Assembly: GCF_000952155.1 (NCBI RefSeq)
Contig: NZ_JYON01000013.1
Location: forward strand, 1 to 64,000
Direction: 5' to 3'
Origin: Aliterella atlantica CENA595
GTDB lineage: Bacteria; Cyanobacteriota; Cyanobacteriia; Cyanobacteriales; Chroococcidiopsidaceae
DNA length: 64,000 nucleotides
Within the stretch, counting starts at the first letter, position 1. Each line of letters opens with the position of its first letter. The position numbers were made by a program, and so were the translations under genes. Of this stretch, positions 24,069 to 33,411 are shown one piece after another. The notes beneath the pieces are model-generated. The model did not search any database and was not told the origin of the DNA. It was given only the letters and a program-made list of their open reading frames with translations.

Positions 24069-25037
24069 CTACAAATTACCACCTTCAATAATTGTGCGCT
24101 TAATTGTCTCGCCTGCACCCTTGACTGCTTGAGATACGTCCTCAATAATGTTAGTGCTTCCACCATCACTTGTCTTTTGCATTGCTGGAGAAGCCGGAGT
24201 ACCGTGCAAGCGTGGATCGGGCTGCGGGGGATTGGGTTCTGGTCCAATAGGTTGAGGATTGGCTACGTACTCAAACTCACCTTTGCCGTCCATTGATGGA
24301 CCTTTTGCCCAACGTCCTTGGGCGCTATCTTGTCCTTCTGAGTTGTTCCAGAACTGATATGCGTATTCGTTCTTCCCATATTCGTGGGCAATCTTGGGAA
24401 CAACAGTTTCCTCAAAGCCTTCGCTCTTCAGGTCTTCAATTGCCGCTAGCCACTGGTTTTGGTGCATGGTATCGCGGGCAATCATAAAGCTGAGGTGGTC
24501 TCTTACGCCTGGATCTTCGGTCATCTCATACAACCGTACAGCCTGCATCAGACCTTGAGATTCAGCATGGAGATTAGAGCGAAAGTCTGCTAGTAAGTTG
24601 CCGCTAGCAACGATAAACCGACCGTTCCAAGGGAAGCCTACACTATCTGCTGGCATTGCACCCAAACCAGAAACGATCGCGTGCTGAGGGTTCATAGCTG
24701 CAGCTATTGCATCTCTGGCACTCGATCCTCCCATAACCGCACCTACTACAGGATCTTTCGCCCCATCTTCTTGCATATTTATTGGAGCTTTATCTAACAG
24801 ATGGGCGATCATTGTCGCTAGCATCTCAACGTGACCAATTTCTTCAGTACCGATATCCAACAGCATATCGCGGTACTTTGCAGGTCCTCGGCAGTTCCAA
24901 CCCTGAAATAAATACTGCATCATTACAGTCATTTCACCAAACGAACCACCAATGAGTTCTTGCATTTTTTTGGCGTAAACTGGATCTGGCTTTTCTGGTG
25001 GTGTGAAATACTGTAACTTTTTGGCGTGATAAAACAT
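24069..25037 (-). CDS. Manganese catalase
   Basis: 322 residues. The di-manganese ligands known from Lactobacillus Mn-catalase are all in place: E35 (GSFGEMTVMMQYLFQGWN), E66 and H69 (GTEEIGHVEM), E159 (HAESQGLMQAV) and H192 (RDTMHQNQWLAAIE), with the same 33-residue spacing in the second pair. The C-terminal tail is Pro/Gly-rich and ends with a helix (IIEDVSQAVKGAGETIKRTI). It decomposes hydrogen peroxide without heme. It lies in a stress-gene island upstream of the sulfite-oxidase-like gene. Confidence 0.95.
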   Translation of the reverse strand: MFYHAKKLQYFTPPEKPDPVYAKKMQELIGGSFGEMTVMMQYLFQGWNCRGPAKYRDMLLDIGTEEIGHVEMLATMIAHLLDKAPINMQEDGAKDPVVGAVMGGSSARDAIAAAMNPQHAIVSGLGAMPADSVGFPWNGRFIVASGNLLADFRSNLHAESQGLMQAVRLYEMTEDPGVRDHLSFMIARDTMHQNQWLAAIEDLKSEGFEETVVPKIAHEYGKNEYAYQFWNNSEGQDSAQGRWAKGPSMDGKGEFEYVANPQPIGPEPNPPQPDPRLHGTPASPAMQKTSDGGSTNIIEDVSQAVKGAGETIKRTIIEGGNL

Positions 25038-25483
25038 TTAAATTTCCTTACTTAGATTGTTTTCTTTGGCGAGAAATCTTATTAGCCACTGACAGCAAAT
25101 TTATTTAAAGCGCAGATATTTGCTAGTGCTATTACTCTTCTAGGTAACTACTTAAATATGTTTGGAGCATCAGCCAGAAGTATGACAAAATAATATCCAT
25201 TTGATATAAGCATTTATTCTTAAATGTCGCCTAGATCACTTGTTGGGCAAGCACTAAGATTCAGCTAGCCTTACAGAAATGCCTAGTTAAAATTAGGTAA
25301 ATAAATTATTTTTTGCTTAAGCGCTGTGAAGTTCGCAATATCTATGCCGCAATTCAATGTATATATTTATGCTTAAAAAAGCACTTAGGTATAAATGCAC
25401 AAATATTGATGTGCTATTAATCTAAATACACCCAGCGATCGCCTAGAATAAATTTAGATAAAAAATAAATTTCTAGGGTCAGT
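25038..25483. other. Divergent AT-rich promoter region
   Basis: 446 bp between the divergently read Mn-catalase and DUF411 genes, without a plausible gene. Many A/T runs; one HIP1 site at about 25,436. It should contain both promoters; none could be assigned with confidence. Confidence 0.5.
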
Positions 25484-25975
25484 ATGAACGATAGACAAAT
25501 TTTGATTGGGCGGTATATAAAGAAATTGGCAGTTTATATAGTTGCGATCGCATCCATAGTTTTGCTAGTAGCTACTACAGACGCGCAAGCTGCCAATTTA
25601 CCAGAAGCTACTGTATATAGAGATCCAGCGTGTACTTGTTGCGGTGGCTGGATAGAGCATTTGCAAGCAAAAGGATTTCCAGTTAAAAATGTGCCTACGG
25701 CTGATATGTTTGCCTTTAAGCAGAAACATGGAGTAACTGACGATTTAGCCTCTTGTCACACGGCGATTATTGATGGTTACGTAGTAGAAGGTCACGTTCC
25801 TAGCGATGATATTAAGCAACTTCTAGCACAAAAGCCCGATATCAATGGTATTGCAGTTCCAGGTATGCCTGTAGGTACGCCAGGAATGGAAATGGGGAAT
25901 AAAAAAGATTCATTTGCTGTAGTTGCGTTTGATAAGCAAGGACGGACAAAAGTATTTAACCAATATTCGTTCTAA
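25484..25975 (+). CDS. DUF411 family periplasmic metal-binding protein
   Basis: 163 residues. A signal segment (LAVYIVAIASIVLLVATTDA, cleavage after AQA near residue 37) is followed by the DUF411 core: TVYRDPACTCCGGWIEHLQA with Cys 50, 52 and 53, HGVTDDLASCHTAIIDGYVV and EGHVPSDDIKQLLAQKPDIN. The end has Met-rich GIAVPGMPVGTPGMEMG, suited to copper. The family is often found with copper resistance genes and is proposed to bind Cu. Here it lies in the oxidative-stress island, alone on the plus strand. Confidence 0.9.
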   Translation: MNDRQILIGRYIKKLAVYIVAIASIVLLVATTDAQAANLPEATVYRDPACTCCGGWIEHLQAKGFPVKNVPTADMFAFKQKHGVTDDLASCHTAIIDGYVVEGHVPSDDIKQLLAQKPDINGIAVPGMPVGTPGMEMGNKKDSFAVVAFDKQGRTKVFNQYSF

Positions 25976-25986
25976 AGGCATAAAAA

Positions 25987-26011
25987 AGCAGTTACGTAAG
26001 ACGTAACTGCT
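25987..26011. terminator. Bidirectional terminator between convergent genes
   Basis: AGCAGTTACGT (25987-25997), loop AAG, ACGTAACTGCT (26001-26011). An 11-bp perfect stem with an A-run on the left serves as a T-tract for the minus strand and TGTTAATTTT follows on the plus strand. Confidence 0.9.
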
Positions 26012-26018
26012 GTTAATT

Positions 26019-26363
26019 TTAGTCTTCGTCGCGTCCGTGAACTTGGGCGGGTGGGCTTGTAGCTTCAACGGCTGTAAAAGATTCTAAGATTTTGTAGGTG
26101 TGAGATGAACCTTTAGGTACTACCCAGGAGTTACCAGGTTCTAACAATATCATTTGTCCTTCAATATGTAGTTCAGCTTTGCCTTTAATGACGTAACCTA
26201 CAGTTTCGTATTCCCGCGTAGCTGGGGGTTTGGCTTCTGAGGTTGGTTCTTCATTTTCCCACAGACGCATAGATAAGGATTTACCAGAGGCGAGATATTT
26301 TTGTCCTAATTGACCTTTGGGAGAATTAGTTGAATCTACCTTTTTTACACTTGTATCGCTCAT
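26019..26363 (-). CDS. Small cupin-domain protein
   Basis: 114 residues with one cupin barrel: LSMRLWENEEPTSEAK, ETVGYVIKGKAELHIEGQMI (motif 1 region), LLEPGNSWVVPKGSSHTYKI (motif 2, with PKGSSH). Only some of the usual His ligands are present, so metal binding is uncertain. Located at the 3' end of a convergent pair. It may be a sugar or stress-metabolite binding protein; nothing in the sequence decides. Confidence 0.8.
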   Translation of the reverse strand: MSDTSVKKVDSTNSPKGQLGQKYLASGKSLSMRLWENEEPTSEAKPPATREYETVGYVIKGKAELHIEGQMILLEPGNSWVVPKGSSHTYKILESFTAVEATSPPAQVHGRDED

Positions 26364-26517
26364 ATTTTCTACCTTGTAAGTAACAGTGGTTGGGCATTAA
26401 TGCAGATGCAAAATAAGCTGGAGAACTTTTGACGCAAGTCTTTACCGTTTTAATATTGGGCGGTAGCAGGGAAAGATACAGTAGATAGAAGAAATGCGAT
26501 CGCCAGACTTAGATGTT

Positions 26518-27687
26518 TCACGGTTTGAGTACGACTTTGATGCAGTTATCTTTTTTGTGCTTAAAGATTTCGTAGGCGTGGGGCGCTTCTTCTAATTTCA
26601 GCCTGTGCGTAATGATATAAGAAGGATCGATTTCGCCATTTTGAATGCGTTCTATTAACGGGCGGAAATATCTATGAACGTGAGTTTGTCCTGTTTTCAT
26701 AGTCAAACCTTTATTCATAAAAGCACCCATCGGTACTTTATCGACAAAGCCAGTGTAAACGCCTGGTACTGATACTGTGCCACCTTTACGACAAGCTACG
26801 ATCGCTTGCCTTAAAGCAGTAGGTCTATCTGTTTCCAGCCGCAGCGCTTGCTTTACTTCATCGTAGAATCCTTCTAAACCTGTGCCGTGTGCTTCCATCC
26901 CTACAGCATCCATGCAAGAATCAGGTCCGCGCCCGCCTGTCATTTCTTTGAGGGCTTCACCTGGATCTATTTCCTCGTAGTTGATGACTTCTGCACCACT
27001 TTGTTCTTTCGCCATTTTTAAGCGTTCGGGAACTCGGTCAATCGCAATTACCCTTTCTGCACCTAACATATAGGCGCTTTTAATTCCAAACTGCCCAACT
27101 GGACCGCAACCCCAAACTGCTACAGTATCGCCTGGCTTGATATCGCAGTTTTCCGCTGCCATATATCCAGTAGGGAAAATATCTGTAAGAAACAGAACTT
27201 GCTCGTCTGTTAAGCCATCAGGAATTTTGAATAAACCAGTATCGGCAAAAGGAACGCGAGCATATTCAGCTTGTCCGCCAGCATAACCACCTGTCAAATG
27301 CGAGTAACCAAAAAGACCAGAGGGAGAATAGCCCATAATCTTTTCTACCATCCAAGCATTGGGGTTGGAGTTATCGCATAGCGACCACAAATCGCGGTTG
27401 CAGAAAAAACACGAACCGCAAGAGATAGTAAAGGGGACAACAACGCGATCGCCTATTTGCACGTTTTTAACAGCGCTACCTAGTTCGACAACTTCACCCA
27501 TGAATTCATGTCCGAGGATATCCCCAGGCTTCATAGTTGGGTTGTAGCCATCATAAAGGTGCAAGTCGGAACCACAAATCGCGGTGGATGTAATTTTAAT
27601 AATGGCATCGCGCGGATTGAGAATTTTCGGATCGGGTACAGTATCAACCCGAACGTCATTAGTGCCATGCCAGCAAAGTGCTTTCAT
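26518..27687 (-). CDS. Zinc-dependent alcohol dehydrogenase, FDH-like
   Basis: 389 residues. Catalytic zinc ligands C38 ([14 protein letters not shown]) and H60-E61 (GHEFMGEV), four structural-zinc cysteines C90, C93, C96 and C104, and the NAD-binding [20 protein letters not shown] with acidic D after strand 2 (AIDRVPERL). The insertion near 110-140 and [17 protein letters not shown] place it with the glutathione-independent formaldehyde dehydrogenase-like group common in bacteria and cyanobacteria. It lies 20 bp downstream of a close paralogue (27707-28876), so the two form an operon made by duplication. Confidence 0.93.
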   Translation of the reverse strand: MKALCWHGTNDVRVDTVPDPKILNPRDAIIKITSTAICGSDLHLYDGYNPTMKPGDILGHEFMGEVVELGSAVKNVQIGDRVVVPFTISCGSCFFCNRDLWSLCDNSNPNAWMVEKIMGYSPSGLFGYSHLTGGYAGGQAEYARVPFADTGLFKIPDGLTDEQVLFLTDIFPTGYMAAENCDIKPGDTVAVWGCGPVGQFGIKSAYMLGAERVIAIDRVPERLKMAKEQSGAEVINYEEIDPGEALKEMTGGRGPDSCMDAVGMEAHGTGLEGFYDEVKQALRLETDRPTALRQAIVACRKGGTVSVPGVYTGFVDKVPMGAFMNKGLTMKTGQTHVHRYFRPLIERIQNGEIDPSYIITHRLKLEEAPHAYEIFKHKKDNCIKVVLKP

Positions 27688-27706
27688 AAGGATTATTTAG
27701 TAATGT

Positions 27707-28876
27707 TTAGGGTTTGAGTACGACCTTGACGCAGTTATCTTGTTTTTGCTGGAAAATTTTGTAGCCGTGAGGTGCTTGTTCTAGGGGTAATTGATGCGTG
27801 ACAACAAAAGATGGATCGAGTTGTCCGTTTAAAACTAAATCCAGTAACTTATGCATATACTTTTGACCGTGCATTTGCCCCGCCCTCATGGTCAAGCCCT
27901 TATTCATAACTGCACCCAATGGCAGTTTGTCTACAAAGCCACCATAAACACCCATAACTGACAAATTGCCGCCTTTACGACAAGCAACCATCATTTCGCG
28001 TAAAACGTGAGGACGATCTGTTTCTAGCTTTAACTTTTGTTTGGTTTGGTCGTAGAAGTCTTCAAAGCCTACTCCATGCGCTTCCAAACCTACCGCGTCA
28101 ATGCAGCAATCGGGACCGCGCCCGCCTGTCATTTCCTTGAGTGCGTCGCCTGTACTAATTTCTTCGTAGTTAATAGTGTCGGCTTTGGCGTACTTGCGTG
28201 CCATTTCTAACCGTTCGGGAAAACGGTCAATCGCAATCACTCGCTCTGCGCCCATCATATAAGCGCTAATCATGGCAAATATACCAACAGCACCGCAACC
28301 CCAGACAGCTACAGTATCTCCTGGTTGGATGTCGGCTAATTCCGCACCCATGTAGCCTGTAGGAATAGCGTCAGAAATAAATAATAATTTCTCGTCAGGG
28401 ATGCCTTGAGGAACTTTGACAACACCCACATCGGCAAAAGGTACGCGCACGTATTCTGCTTGCGCGCCTGCAAAGCCGCCTAATAAGTGAGAGTAGCCAT
28501 AAATTGCTGACGTGACGCTACCCCAAAGCTTTTCTTGCATCCAGCCGTTGGGGTTGGAGTTATCGCACAACGACCACCGATCGCCTTTACAGTAGTAACA
28601 ATTGCCACAGCCAATTGTGGAAGGTACGACAACGCGATCGCCTACCTTAAGATTATTTACTTTACTGCCAACTTCGACTATTTCCCCCATAAATTCGTGA
28701 CCGATAATGTCACCTTTTTCTACTGTGGGAATATAGCCGCCATATATATGCAAGTCAGAACCGCAAATCGCTGTAGATGTAACTTTGAGGATTGCATCGC
28801 GCGGGTTGAGAATCGTTGGATCTGGCACTGTTTCCACTTGCACTTTATTAGCGCCTTGCCAGCATACAGCTTTCAT
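27707..28876 (-). CDS. Zinc-dependent alcohol dehydrogenase, FDH-like paralogue
   Basis: 389 residues from the Met at 28876 ([20 protein letters not shown]). A 17-codon upstream extension would overlap the preceding gene and is unlikely. The same zinc ligands as the downstream paralogue are present: C38, H60-E61 and the cysteines of [18 protein letters not shown] motif [20 protein letters not shown]. It is preceded by a ribosome site (AAAGGAAT) and by the SRPBCC gene 17 bp upstream, so the unit includes at least three genes. Substrate unknown; formaldehyde or other short aldehydes/alcohols are guesses. Confidence 0.93.
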   Translation of the reverse strand: MKAVCWQGANKVQVETVPDPTILNPRDAILKVTSTAICGSDLHIYGGYIPTVEKGDIIGHEFMGEIVEVGSKVNNLKVGDRVVVPSTIGCGNCYYCKGDRWSLCDNSNPNGWMQEKLWGSVTSAIYGYSHLLGGFAGAQAEYVRVPFADVGVVKVPQGIPDEKLLFISDAIPTGYMGAELADIQPGDTVAVWGCGAVGIFAMISAYMMGAERVIAIDRFPERLEMARKYAKADTINYEEISTGDALKEMTGGRGPDCCIDAVGLEAHGVGFEDFYDQTKQKLKLETDRPHVLREMMVACRKGGNLSVMGVYGGFVDKLPLGAVMNKGLTMRAGQMHGQKYMHKLLDLVLNGQLDPSFVVTHQLPLEQAPHGYKIFQQKQDNCVKVVLKP

Positions 28877-28892
28877 TGATGATTTATTCCTT

Positions 28893-29576
28893 TTAACTAC
28901 CTTTTGGTTGACCTTCTGTGGTGGCAATTTCGCCTGCTTCCATCAACATTTTGAAGCGACGCAAGTCATCGCCAATTTGCTGTTCTGGTTCTTCGCCAAA
29001 CAACTTAGCTATAGTTGCTGTCACAGCGCCGCCAGGAGGTGCATATTCCATCACGACTTTGACTTCCGTACCGCGATCGCCTGGTGCTGGTTTAAAGCGC
29101 ACAAACCCAGAATTATCAATATCTGCGCCTTCTACCGAAGCCCAGGAAATAAATTCATTTTCCCGATCTTCAATGATGTCTGCATCCCACTCTACAGTTG
29201 CGCCCAATGGTGCAGTAGCTACCCAATGCGATCGCTTGTCGTTAACTACGGTTACTGACTTGACGTGCTTCATAAAGTTGCCGAAGTTACTGAAATCGTG
29301 CCAAAAACGGTACAGTTCGGCAGCAGGCTTATTAATTGTGACAGTTTTCTCAACTTTAATTGTTTTATCCATCCCTAGCGCTTCTTTAACGCCACCTTGG
29401 GATTTAGCAGCTTGATAAGCTAAACCACCACCTGCGATCGCCATTAATGCCCCGCGTAAGGATCTTTGGCGTAATCCCATCAAAACCATCGCCCCGCCAC
29501 CAATTAGCGAAGCCCACTTCCCAGTATCGCCAGCATCATTACTTTGATTGCTCTTATCTTCAGAAATTGAACTCAC
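28893..29576 (-). CDS. Membrane-anchored SRPBCC (cyclase/dehydrase-like) protein
   Basis: 227 residues from a GTG start. Residues about 20-65 form two hydrophobic segments ([37 protein letters not shown]), an N-terminal module often seen in this type. Residues about 75-210 form an SRPBCC fold: [60 protein letters not shown]. Bacterial homologues are annotated as cyclase/dehydrase and cluster with FDH-like dehydrogenases and stress genes. The ligand is unknown. Confidence 0.85.
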   Translation of the reverse strand: MSSISEDKSNQSNDAGDTGKWASLIGGGAMVLMGLRQRSLRGALMAIAGGGLAYQAAKSQGGVKEALGMDKTIKVEKTVTINKPAAELYRFWHDFSNFGNFMKHVKSVTVVNDKRSHWVATAPLGATVEWDADIIEDRENEFISWASVEGADIDNSGFVRFKPAPGDRGTEVKVVMEYAPPGGAVTATIAKLFGEEPEQQIGDDLRRFKMLMEAGEIATTEGQPKGS

Positions 29577-29607
29577 TTTCTACTCCTTATAAAAATAGGA
29601 AAAACTT

Positions 29608-29650
29608 GTAAGGGGCGCAATGCATTGCACCCTTACGATGCATTGCGCCC
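29608..29650. repeat. Palindromic intergenic repeat GGGCGCAATGCAT
   Basis: GGGCGCAATGCAT (29613-29625) is inverted at 29638-29650 as ATGCATTGCGCCC. A second overlapping inverted pair GTAAGGG/CCCTTAC (29608-29635) makes alternative hairpins. It looks like a small dispersed cyanobacterial repeat and may also terminate the PfpI transcript or space the two genes. Confidence 0.7.
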
Positions 29651-29668
29651 ACACCATCCATTACATCC

Positions 29669-30754
29669 CTACGCTGTTACTGATGCACCTGTTGTCGGCT
29701 TCGCTGGCTTTGTACCCAAGCGCGAACGATACAACTGGACTAAATGCTGCTCGTAAACTGACAAATCTTTCTCAATGGCTGTAAATAAAGCTGTTGATAC
29801 CGGATCTGTAAACTTCACACGCAAGTTATGGGTATCAACCACACCTGTTTGCAAATCGCCTAAAGCGCGACGCAGCAAGGAAGTATCGTCGCTACCTTGT
29901 ACCGATGCTTTCAACTTGGCATAAGTATCGGCAACATTAGCTGTCAGTGATGGCTTTTCGCCCATTTGGTGCAATCTTGCTTCCAAATTTTTGATATGGA
30001 ATTGTTTGTTACCAATCGTTTCTCTGAGCAAAGCGCGAAATTCTTCATCGCTAGTTCTTTGCGCGTACTGCTCAAATGCTTCCTGGGCATAACGTTCGCC
30101 AGCTAGTGCTGTATTTAAGCCTTGGACAATTTCACCTTTGGTAGAACCGCCCCAAGCATCAGCTAACTTCCACCACTCGGCATCGTTATCCTTTTCGTTT
30201 GGTAATGCGGCTTCTTTGCCACCATAACCGAGGCGACTGAGAATAGCTGTGGTAAAGATTGCCAAGTCTCCAGGCTGACGAGAAGTTATTAAGTTACCAT
30301 CAATTACTAGCGGCTCATCGCTGTAGTTTGCGCCAGCATTGATCATATCTTGCTTGATAGCAACAAAACCTGTAGCCTGCTTACCTTTGAGCAAATCGCC
30401 TTCAATCAAAACTTGCGGTCCGTGACATACAGCAGCTACAAGTTTGCCTTGTTGCATTGCCTCTTTGACAAATTGCACAGTATTTGGGTTAATCCGCATT
30501 TTATCGGGAGCCATACCCCCAGGAATTACTACCGCGTCAAAGTCTGCCGCCATAGCTTCAGTTGTCGTACCATCAGGCTGCACTGAGACTTTGCCTTGCT
30601 TACCTTTATAAGTCTCGTTCATGCGCGAACCAAGGACAGTGACATCCATGCCTGCCATTTTTATACCTTTGTATGGCACTTGAAATTCTGCGTCTTCTAC
30701 GCCGTTTTCAATTAAAATAGCAACTTTTTGTGGGGTTTGATGATTGCCTACCAT
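29669..30754 (-). CDS. PfpI/DJ-1-type protein fused to a ferritin-like (DUF2383-type) domain
   Basis: 361 residues. Residues 1-185 are a type 1 glutamine amidotransferase/PfpI domain: QKVAILIENGVEDAEFQVPY (acidic E23), DAVVIPGGMAPDKMR and the nucleophile elbow AAVCHGPQVLIEGDLL with C110 and H111. Residues about 205-345 form a four-helix ferritin-like bundle (IVQGLNTALAGERYAQEAFE, RETIGNKQFHIKNLEARL). PfpI proteins include proteases and glyoxalase/deglycase-like stress proteins. The fusion joins two damage-response modules in one chain and its combined role is not known to me. Start MVGNHQTPQK. Confidence 0.85.
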   Translation of the reverse strand: MVGNHQTPQKVAILIENGVEDAEFQVPYKGIKMAGMDVTVLGSRMNETYKGKQGKVSVQPDGTTTEAMAADFDAVVIPGGMAPDKMRINPNTVQFVKEAMQQGKLVAAVCHGPQVLIEGDLLKGKQATGFVAIKQDMINAGANYSDEPLVIDGNLITSRQPGDLAIFTTAILSRLGYGGKEAALPNEKDNDAEWWKLADAWGGSTKGEIVQGLNTALAGERYAQEAFEQYAQRTSDEEFRALLRETIGNKQFHIKNLEARLHQMGEKPSLTANVADTYAKLKASVQGSDDTSLLRRALGDLQTGVVDTHNLRVKFTDPVSTALFTAIEKDLSVYEQHLVQLYRSRLGTKPAKPTTGASVTA

Positions 30755-30802
30755 GATGTCTCCTATGTCATGTTTTACTGCTGAAGCGATCGCACTTTTG
30801 TT

Positions 30803-31180
30803 TTATGCTGGGAACAACTCGCTGTAATCTTCAGAAAAATTAGCGCGAACGTCGGCAAATTCTCCAGGCGTTACTGCTGAAGCCAAAACAGTAAATACAG
30901 CTTTTACGTGCGTTGCGGCAGTTGTCGGTTCTGTGCCTGCTTTTTTACTTACTCGCTCCACAAATTCGTTTAAGCCAAAAGTGTCACCGTTTTCGCCTTC
31001 TCGCCCGTGTAGGTATTGCCCAAATTCCTTTGGTAGTTGGGCGGCAAGTTGGCTCGCTTCATCGCCAACAATCCGTTCCTTGATTGTTTCTAGCGTGGCG
31101 CGAGTGGCACGTTCTGCTTCATCTTTTGAACTAAGTTGAGCAACAGTTTGAACGTGTTTGATGAATTCGTCGTGCTTCAT
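30803..31180 (-). CDS. DUF2267 family protein
   Basis: 125 residues, all helical: HDEFIKHVQTVAQLSSKDEA, ERATRATLETIKERIVGDEA, SQLAAQLPKEFGQYLHGREG, FVERVSKKAGTE and AVFTVLASAVTPGEFADVRA. The L..RL...EA..LAAQLP pattern is characteristic of DUF2267, widespread in bacterial stress clusters and without known function. It reads with the PfpI fusion (about 50 bp upstream), probably one operon with it. Confidence 0.88.
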   Translation of the reverse strand: MKHDEFIKHVQTVAQLSSKDEAERATRATLETIKERIVGDEASQLAAQLPKEFGQYLHGREGENGDTFGLNEFVERVSKKAGTEPTTAATHVKAVFTVLASAVTPGEFADVRANFSEDYSELFPA

Positions 31181-31356
31181 AACCTAAAAATTTTCAAATT
31201 CCCTACCTTTGCCCCTAAATTAAGCGTATGCAGCCAAGCTCTCACTCTCTTCGCTCCAAAGGGATAGATTGCTTCTGTCAATAGGGATACATCTGTGGGG
31301 ATAAGTTACAAACCAAATGAAGCGCTATCTTTGTGTAAGCGATCGCAGGTAAATTT

Positions 31357-31821
31357 ATGGCGAAAAAAGATGCAATCAATAACCAAGACTTACCGCAAGA
31401 AGTTACTGAGTCTTATGGTACTGGCGTAAAGTCCATGCCTGGGGGCAATATTGGCGATGGCAATATGCAAGAAGAGTTAGCAGAATATACGATTCCTACT
31501 CACGAACTGGCGGCGGCTGAAGAAGATGCAATTTGGCACGAATCTGATGAATTAGAAGACGAGGTTGGTGGAACTCCAACCTTGACAGGTGGAGATGTAG
31601 ATACAAACTGGGAGCAAGCCGCAACTGTAGGCGAGGAAGCAGTAGGCGGAACAACACCTACACCCGACCAAGATATAGTTGACGAACTAGGTGCAGCAGT
31701 AGGATTAGAAATGAGCGATCGCGCTTTTTTACGCACTAATGAAATATTAGAAGAACGGGACGATCGTCGTTGGGATTTAGATCCTATGTCTTCTGAAGAT
31801 TACGAAGAACGTAGGGATTAA
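31357..31821 (+). CDS. Acidic cyanobacterial protein (DUF6335-like)
   Basis: 154 residues, very acidic (Asp/Glu-rich, few hydrophobics), probably disordered in part: PQEVTESYGTGVKSMPGGNI, HELAAAEEDAIWHESDELED, PTLTGGDVDTNWEQAATVGE, EEAVGGTTPTPDQDIVDELG and ending SEDYEERRD. Short conserved proteins of this kind, with the GG..D..W..A...GEEAVGG.TPTPDQ..V motif, are common in desiccation- and stress-related cyanobacterial clusters. It is read divergently from DUF2267; three GGGATA words stand at 31261, 31284 and 31298 in between. Function unknown. Confidence 0.75.
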   Translation: MAKKDAINNQDLPQEVTESYGTGVKSMPGGNIGDGNMQEELAEYTIPTHELAAAEEDAIWHESDELEDEVGGTPTLTGGDVDTNWEQAATVGEEAVGGTTPTPDQDIVDELGAAVGLEMSDRAFLRTNEILEERDDRRWDLDPMSSEDYEERRD

Positions 31822-31943
31822 AGTCAAAATTTAGTCCGATTCAGAAAATAGCTAATTCCTCTTCTAGCCATGCTATGCGTAGTATGGCTTTAATTTTGGC
31901 TTAAAATAAGTGTTTGCTCTCTAAATTTGAGCCGGACACCAGC

Positions 31944-32759
31944 GTGCAGACTGACAGCTTATTTTACTTAATATTTCAAACAGCACCGAGTATTTTATTT
32001 GAACTAATCGGTAACAACGATCCTAGAGCCTCTACTTATAGCTTTGCTTCCCAAGAAGTGAAACAGACAAGCTTCCGCATTGACGGTATTTTAGTACCGC
32101 CTATTTATGCAACAGATTTACCTATCTTGTTTGTAGAGATCCAAGGCTACAAAGACACAAAAAACGTCTTATATTCCAGCTTTTTTAGCCAAATATTCCT
32201 TTATTTGCATTCCTATCAGCCTGTAAACGATTGGCAAGGAGTTTTGATCTTCACTAAGGCTAGTCTAGATCCAGGAGTACCTAAACAGTATCAAGAATTT
32301 GCTAATAGCCAAAGGTTTCAACGCATTTATCTAGATAGGATGAGCGATCGCCAAACCGAATCATCCATAGGTCTAAGCTTATTACAACTAATCGGCGTAC
32401 AGCAATCAGTTGCGCCTCAAAAAGCCCGAAACCTGATAAATAGAGTACAACAGCAGCCAAAGCAGATATTAGAGTCGAAAAAAATTCTAGAATTAATAGA
32501 GACGATTTTCGTGTACAAGTTCCCCAAATTAAGTCGCCAGGAGATTGAGGAGATGTTGGGATTAAGCGAATTGAAGAAAACAAAAGTTTATCAAGATGCT
32601 CTCCAAGAAGGACTTGAACAAGGACTTGAACAAGGCGAAATCCGAGGAAAATTAGCCGCAGTTCCCTTGTTGCTTAAAACTGGCATGAGCGTAGAGCAAA
32701 TTGCTCAAGAACTAGGCATAGACGTTAGTGCTGTTAGGCAAGTAGCTTCCAGCCAATAA
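31944..32759 (+). CDS. DUF2887 / Rpn-like putative nuclease family protein
   Basis: 271 residues from a GTG at 31944 (QTDSLFYLIFQTAPSILFEL). A TTG ten codons upstream is possible but less like the family start. It has EVKQTSFRIDGILVPP, LPILFVEIQGYKDTKNVLYS, LFLYLHSY.. and, in the C-terminal part, a GLEQGLEQGEIRGKLAAVPL tail and a helix-turn-helix-like MSVEQIAQELGIDVSAVRQV. Family members share a PD-(D/E)xK-like core (D..E.Q) and are abundant in cyanobacteria; activity here is untested. Appears monocistronic. Confidence 0.85.
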   Translation: MQTDSLFYLIFQTAPSILFELIGNNDPRASTYSFASQEVKQTSFRIDGILVPPIYATDLPILFVEIQGYKDTKNVLYSSFFSQIFLYLHSYQPVNDWQGVLIFTKASLDPGVPKQYQEFANSQRFQRIYLDRMSDRQTESSIGLSLLQLIGVQQSVAPQKARNLINRVQQQPKQILESKKILELIETIFVYKFPKLSRQEIEEMLGLSELKKTKVYQDALQEGLEQGLEQGEIRGKLAAVPLLLKTGMSVEQIAQELGIDVSAVRQVASSQ

Positions 32760-32856
32760 TACAGACAGACACGTAAAAGGTAATTTTACCAATCTGTTAG
32801 CAAAAGATAAAGGAAAATTCTTCTACTTTACCCTTTAACCTTCTCCTTTCACCTAG

Positions 32857-33217
32857 CTATTTTATAGTTTGCGCGTCTTTATTTTCTAAGCCGTCGCGGG
32901 CGTGTTCTAGGCGCAATTCTCCTTGAGGTTGCGCGCAACCGAAACGTATCACCACCTTTAGCAACGGTAACTCCCCCATCAGATAACCACAAAGCACCAG
33001 CAACGTAACTTGCTTCGTCTGAGGCTATAAATGCCCAAACGTTGGCAATTTCCTCAGTTGTGCTGCGTCATCATCAATTGGATCGTCCGGTAGCCCGCTC
33101 TTGACTCCTTCTGCACCTTCTTTAGCAAAGTGGCAAGCGATCGCTTCACCAATTCCTGCACCTGCGCTAGTAATAATCGCTACTTTGCCTTCTAATCGTC
33201 TATCCGTATCGCAGAAT
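32857..33217 (-). pseudogene. Decayed short-chain dehydrogenase (SDR) gene
   Basis: Reading leftward, RLEGKVAIITSAGAGIGEAI is the SDR cofactor motif (TGxxxGIG altered to TSAGAGIG) followed by ACHFAKEGAEG. Then the middle of the enzyme, including the catalytic Tyr/Lys, is missing, and in another frame the SDR C-terminus appears: EEIANVWAFIASDEASYVAG, ALWLSDGGVTVAKGG and GELRLEHARDGLENKD to a TAG at 32857. About 450 bp seem deleted, with at least one frameshift. A complete SDR gene of a different type lies at 41756. Confidence 0.8.
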
Positions 33218-33411
33218 CATCTTTTTTCACCCTACTAAATTCAATTACTCTTACCTCTACCTTGAGTTAGGTTCCCTACTTCTGCCGAAAGTAGGTTTAA
33301 TCACAGTTTTTGCTTTGTTAATCTTCAAGAGAAATTGTCGTTAAACAGACATTTTTTCAGTATTAATTTCAACGCAACAATTGCTGTTGTCAATCAAGTA
33401 GTAGAGGCTCT

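Noticed and set aside
28785-29415. Two long plus-strand frames across the SRPBCC/ADH region
   Set aside because: Antisense to well-conserved protein domains; no features of their own.
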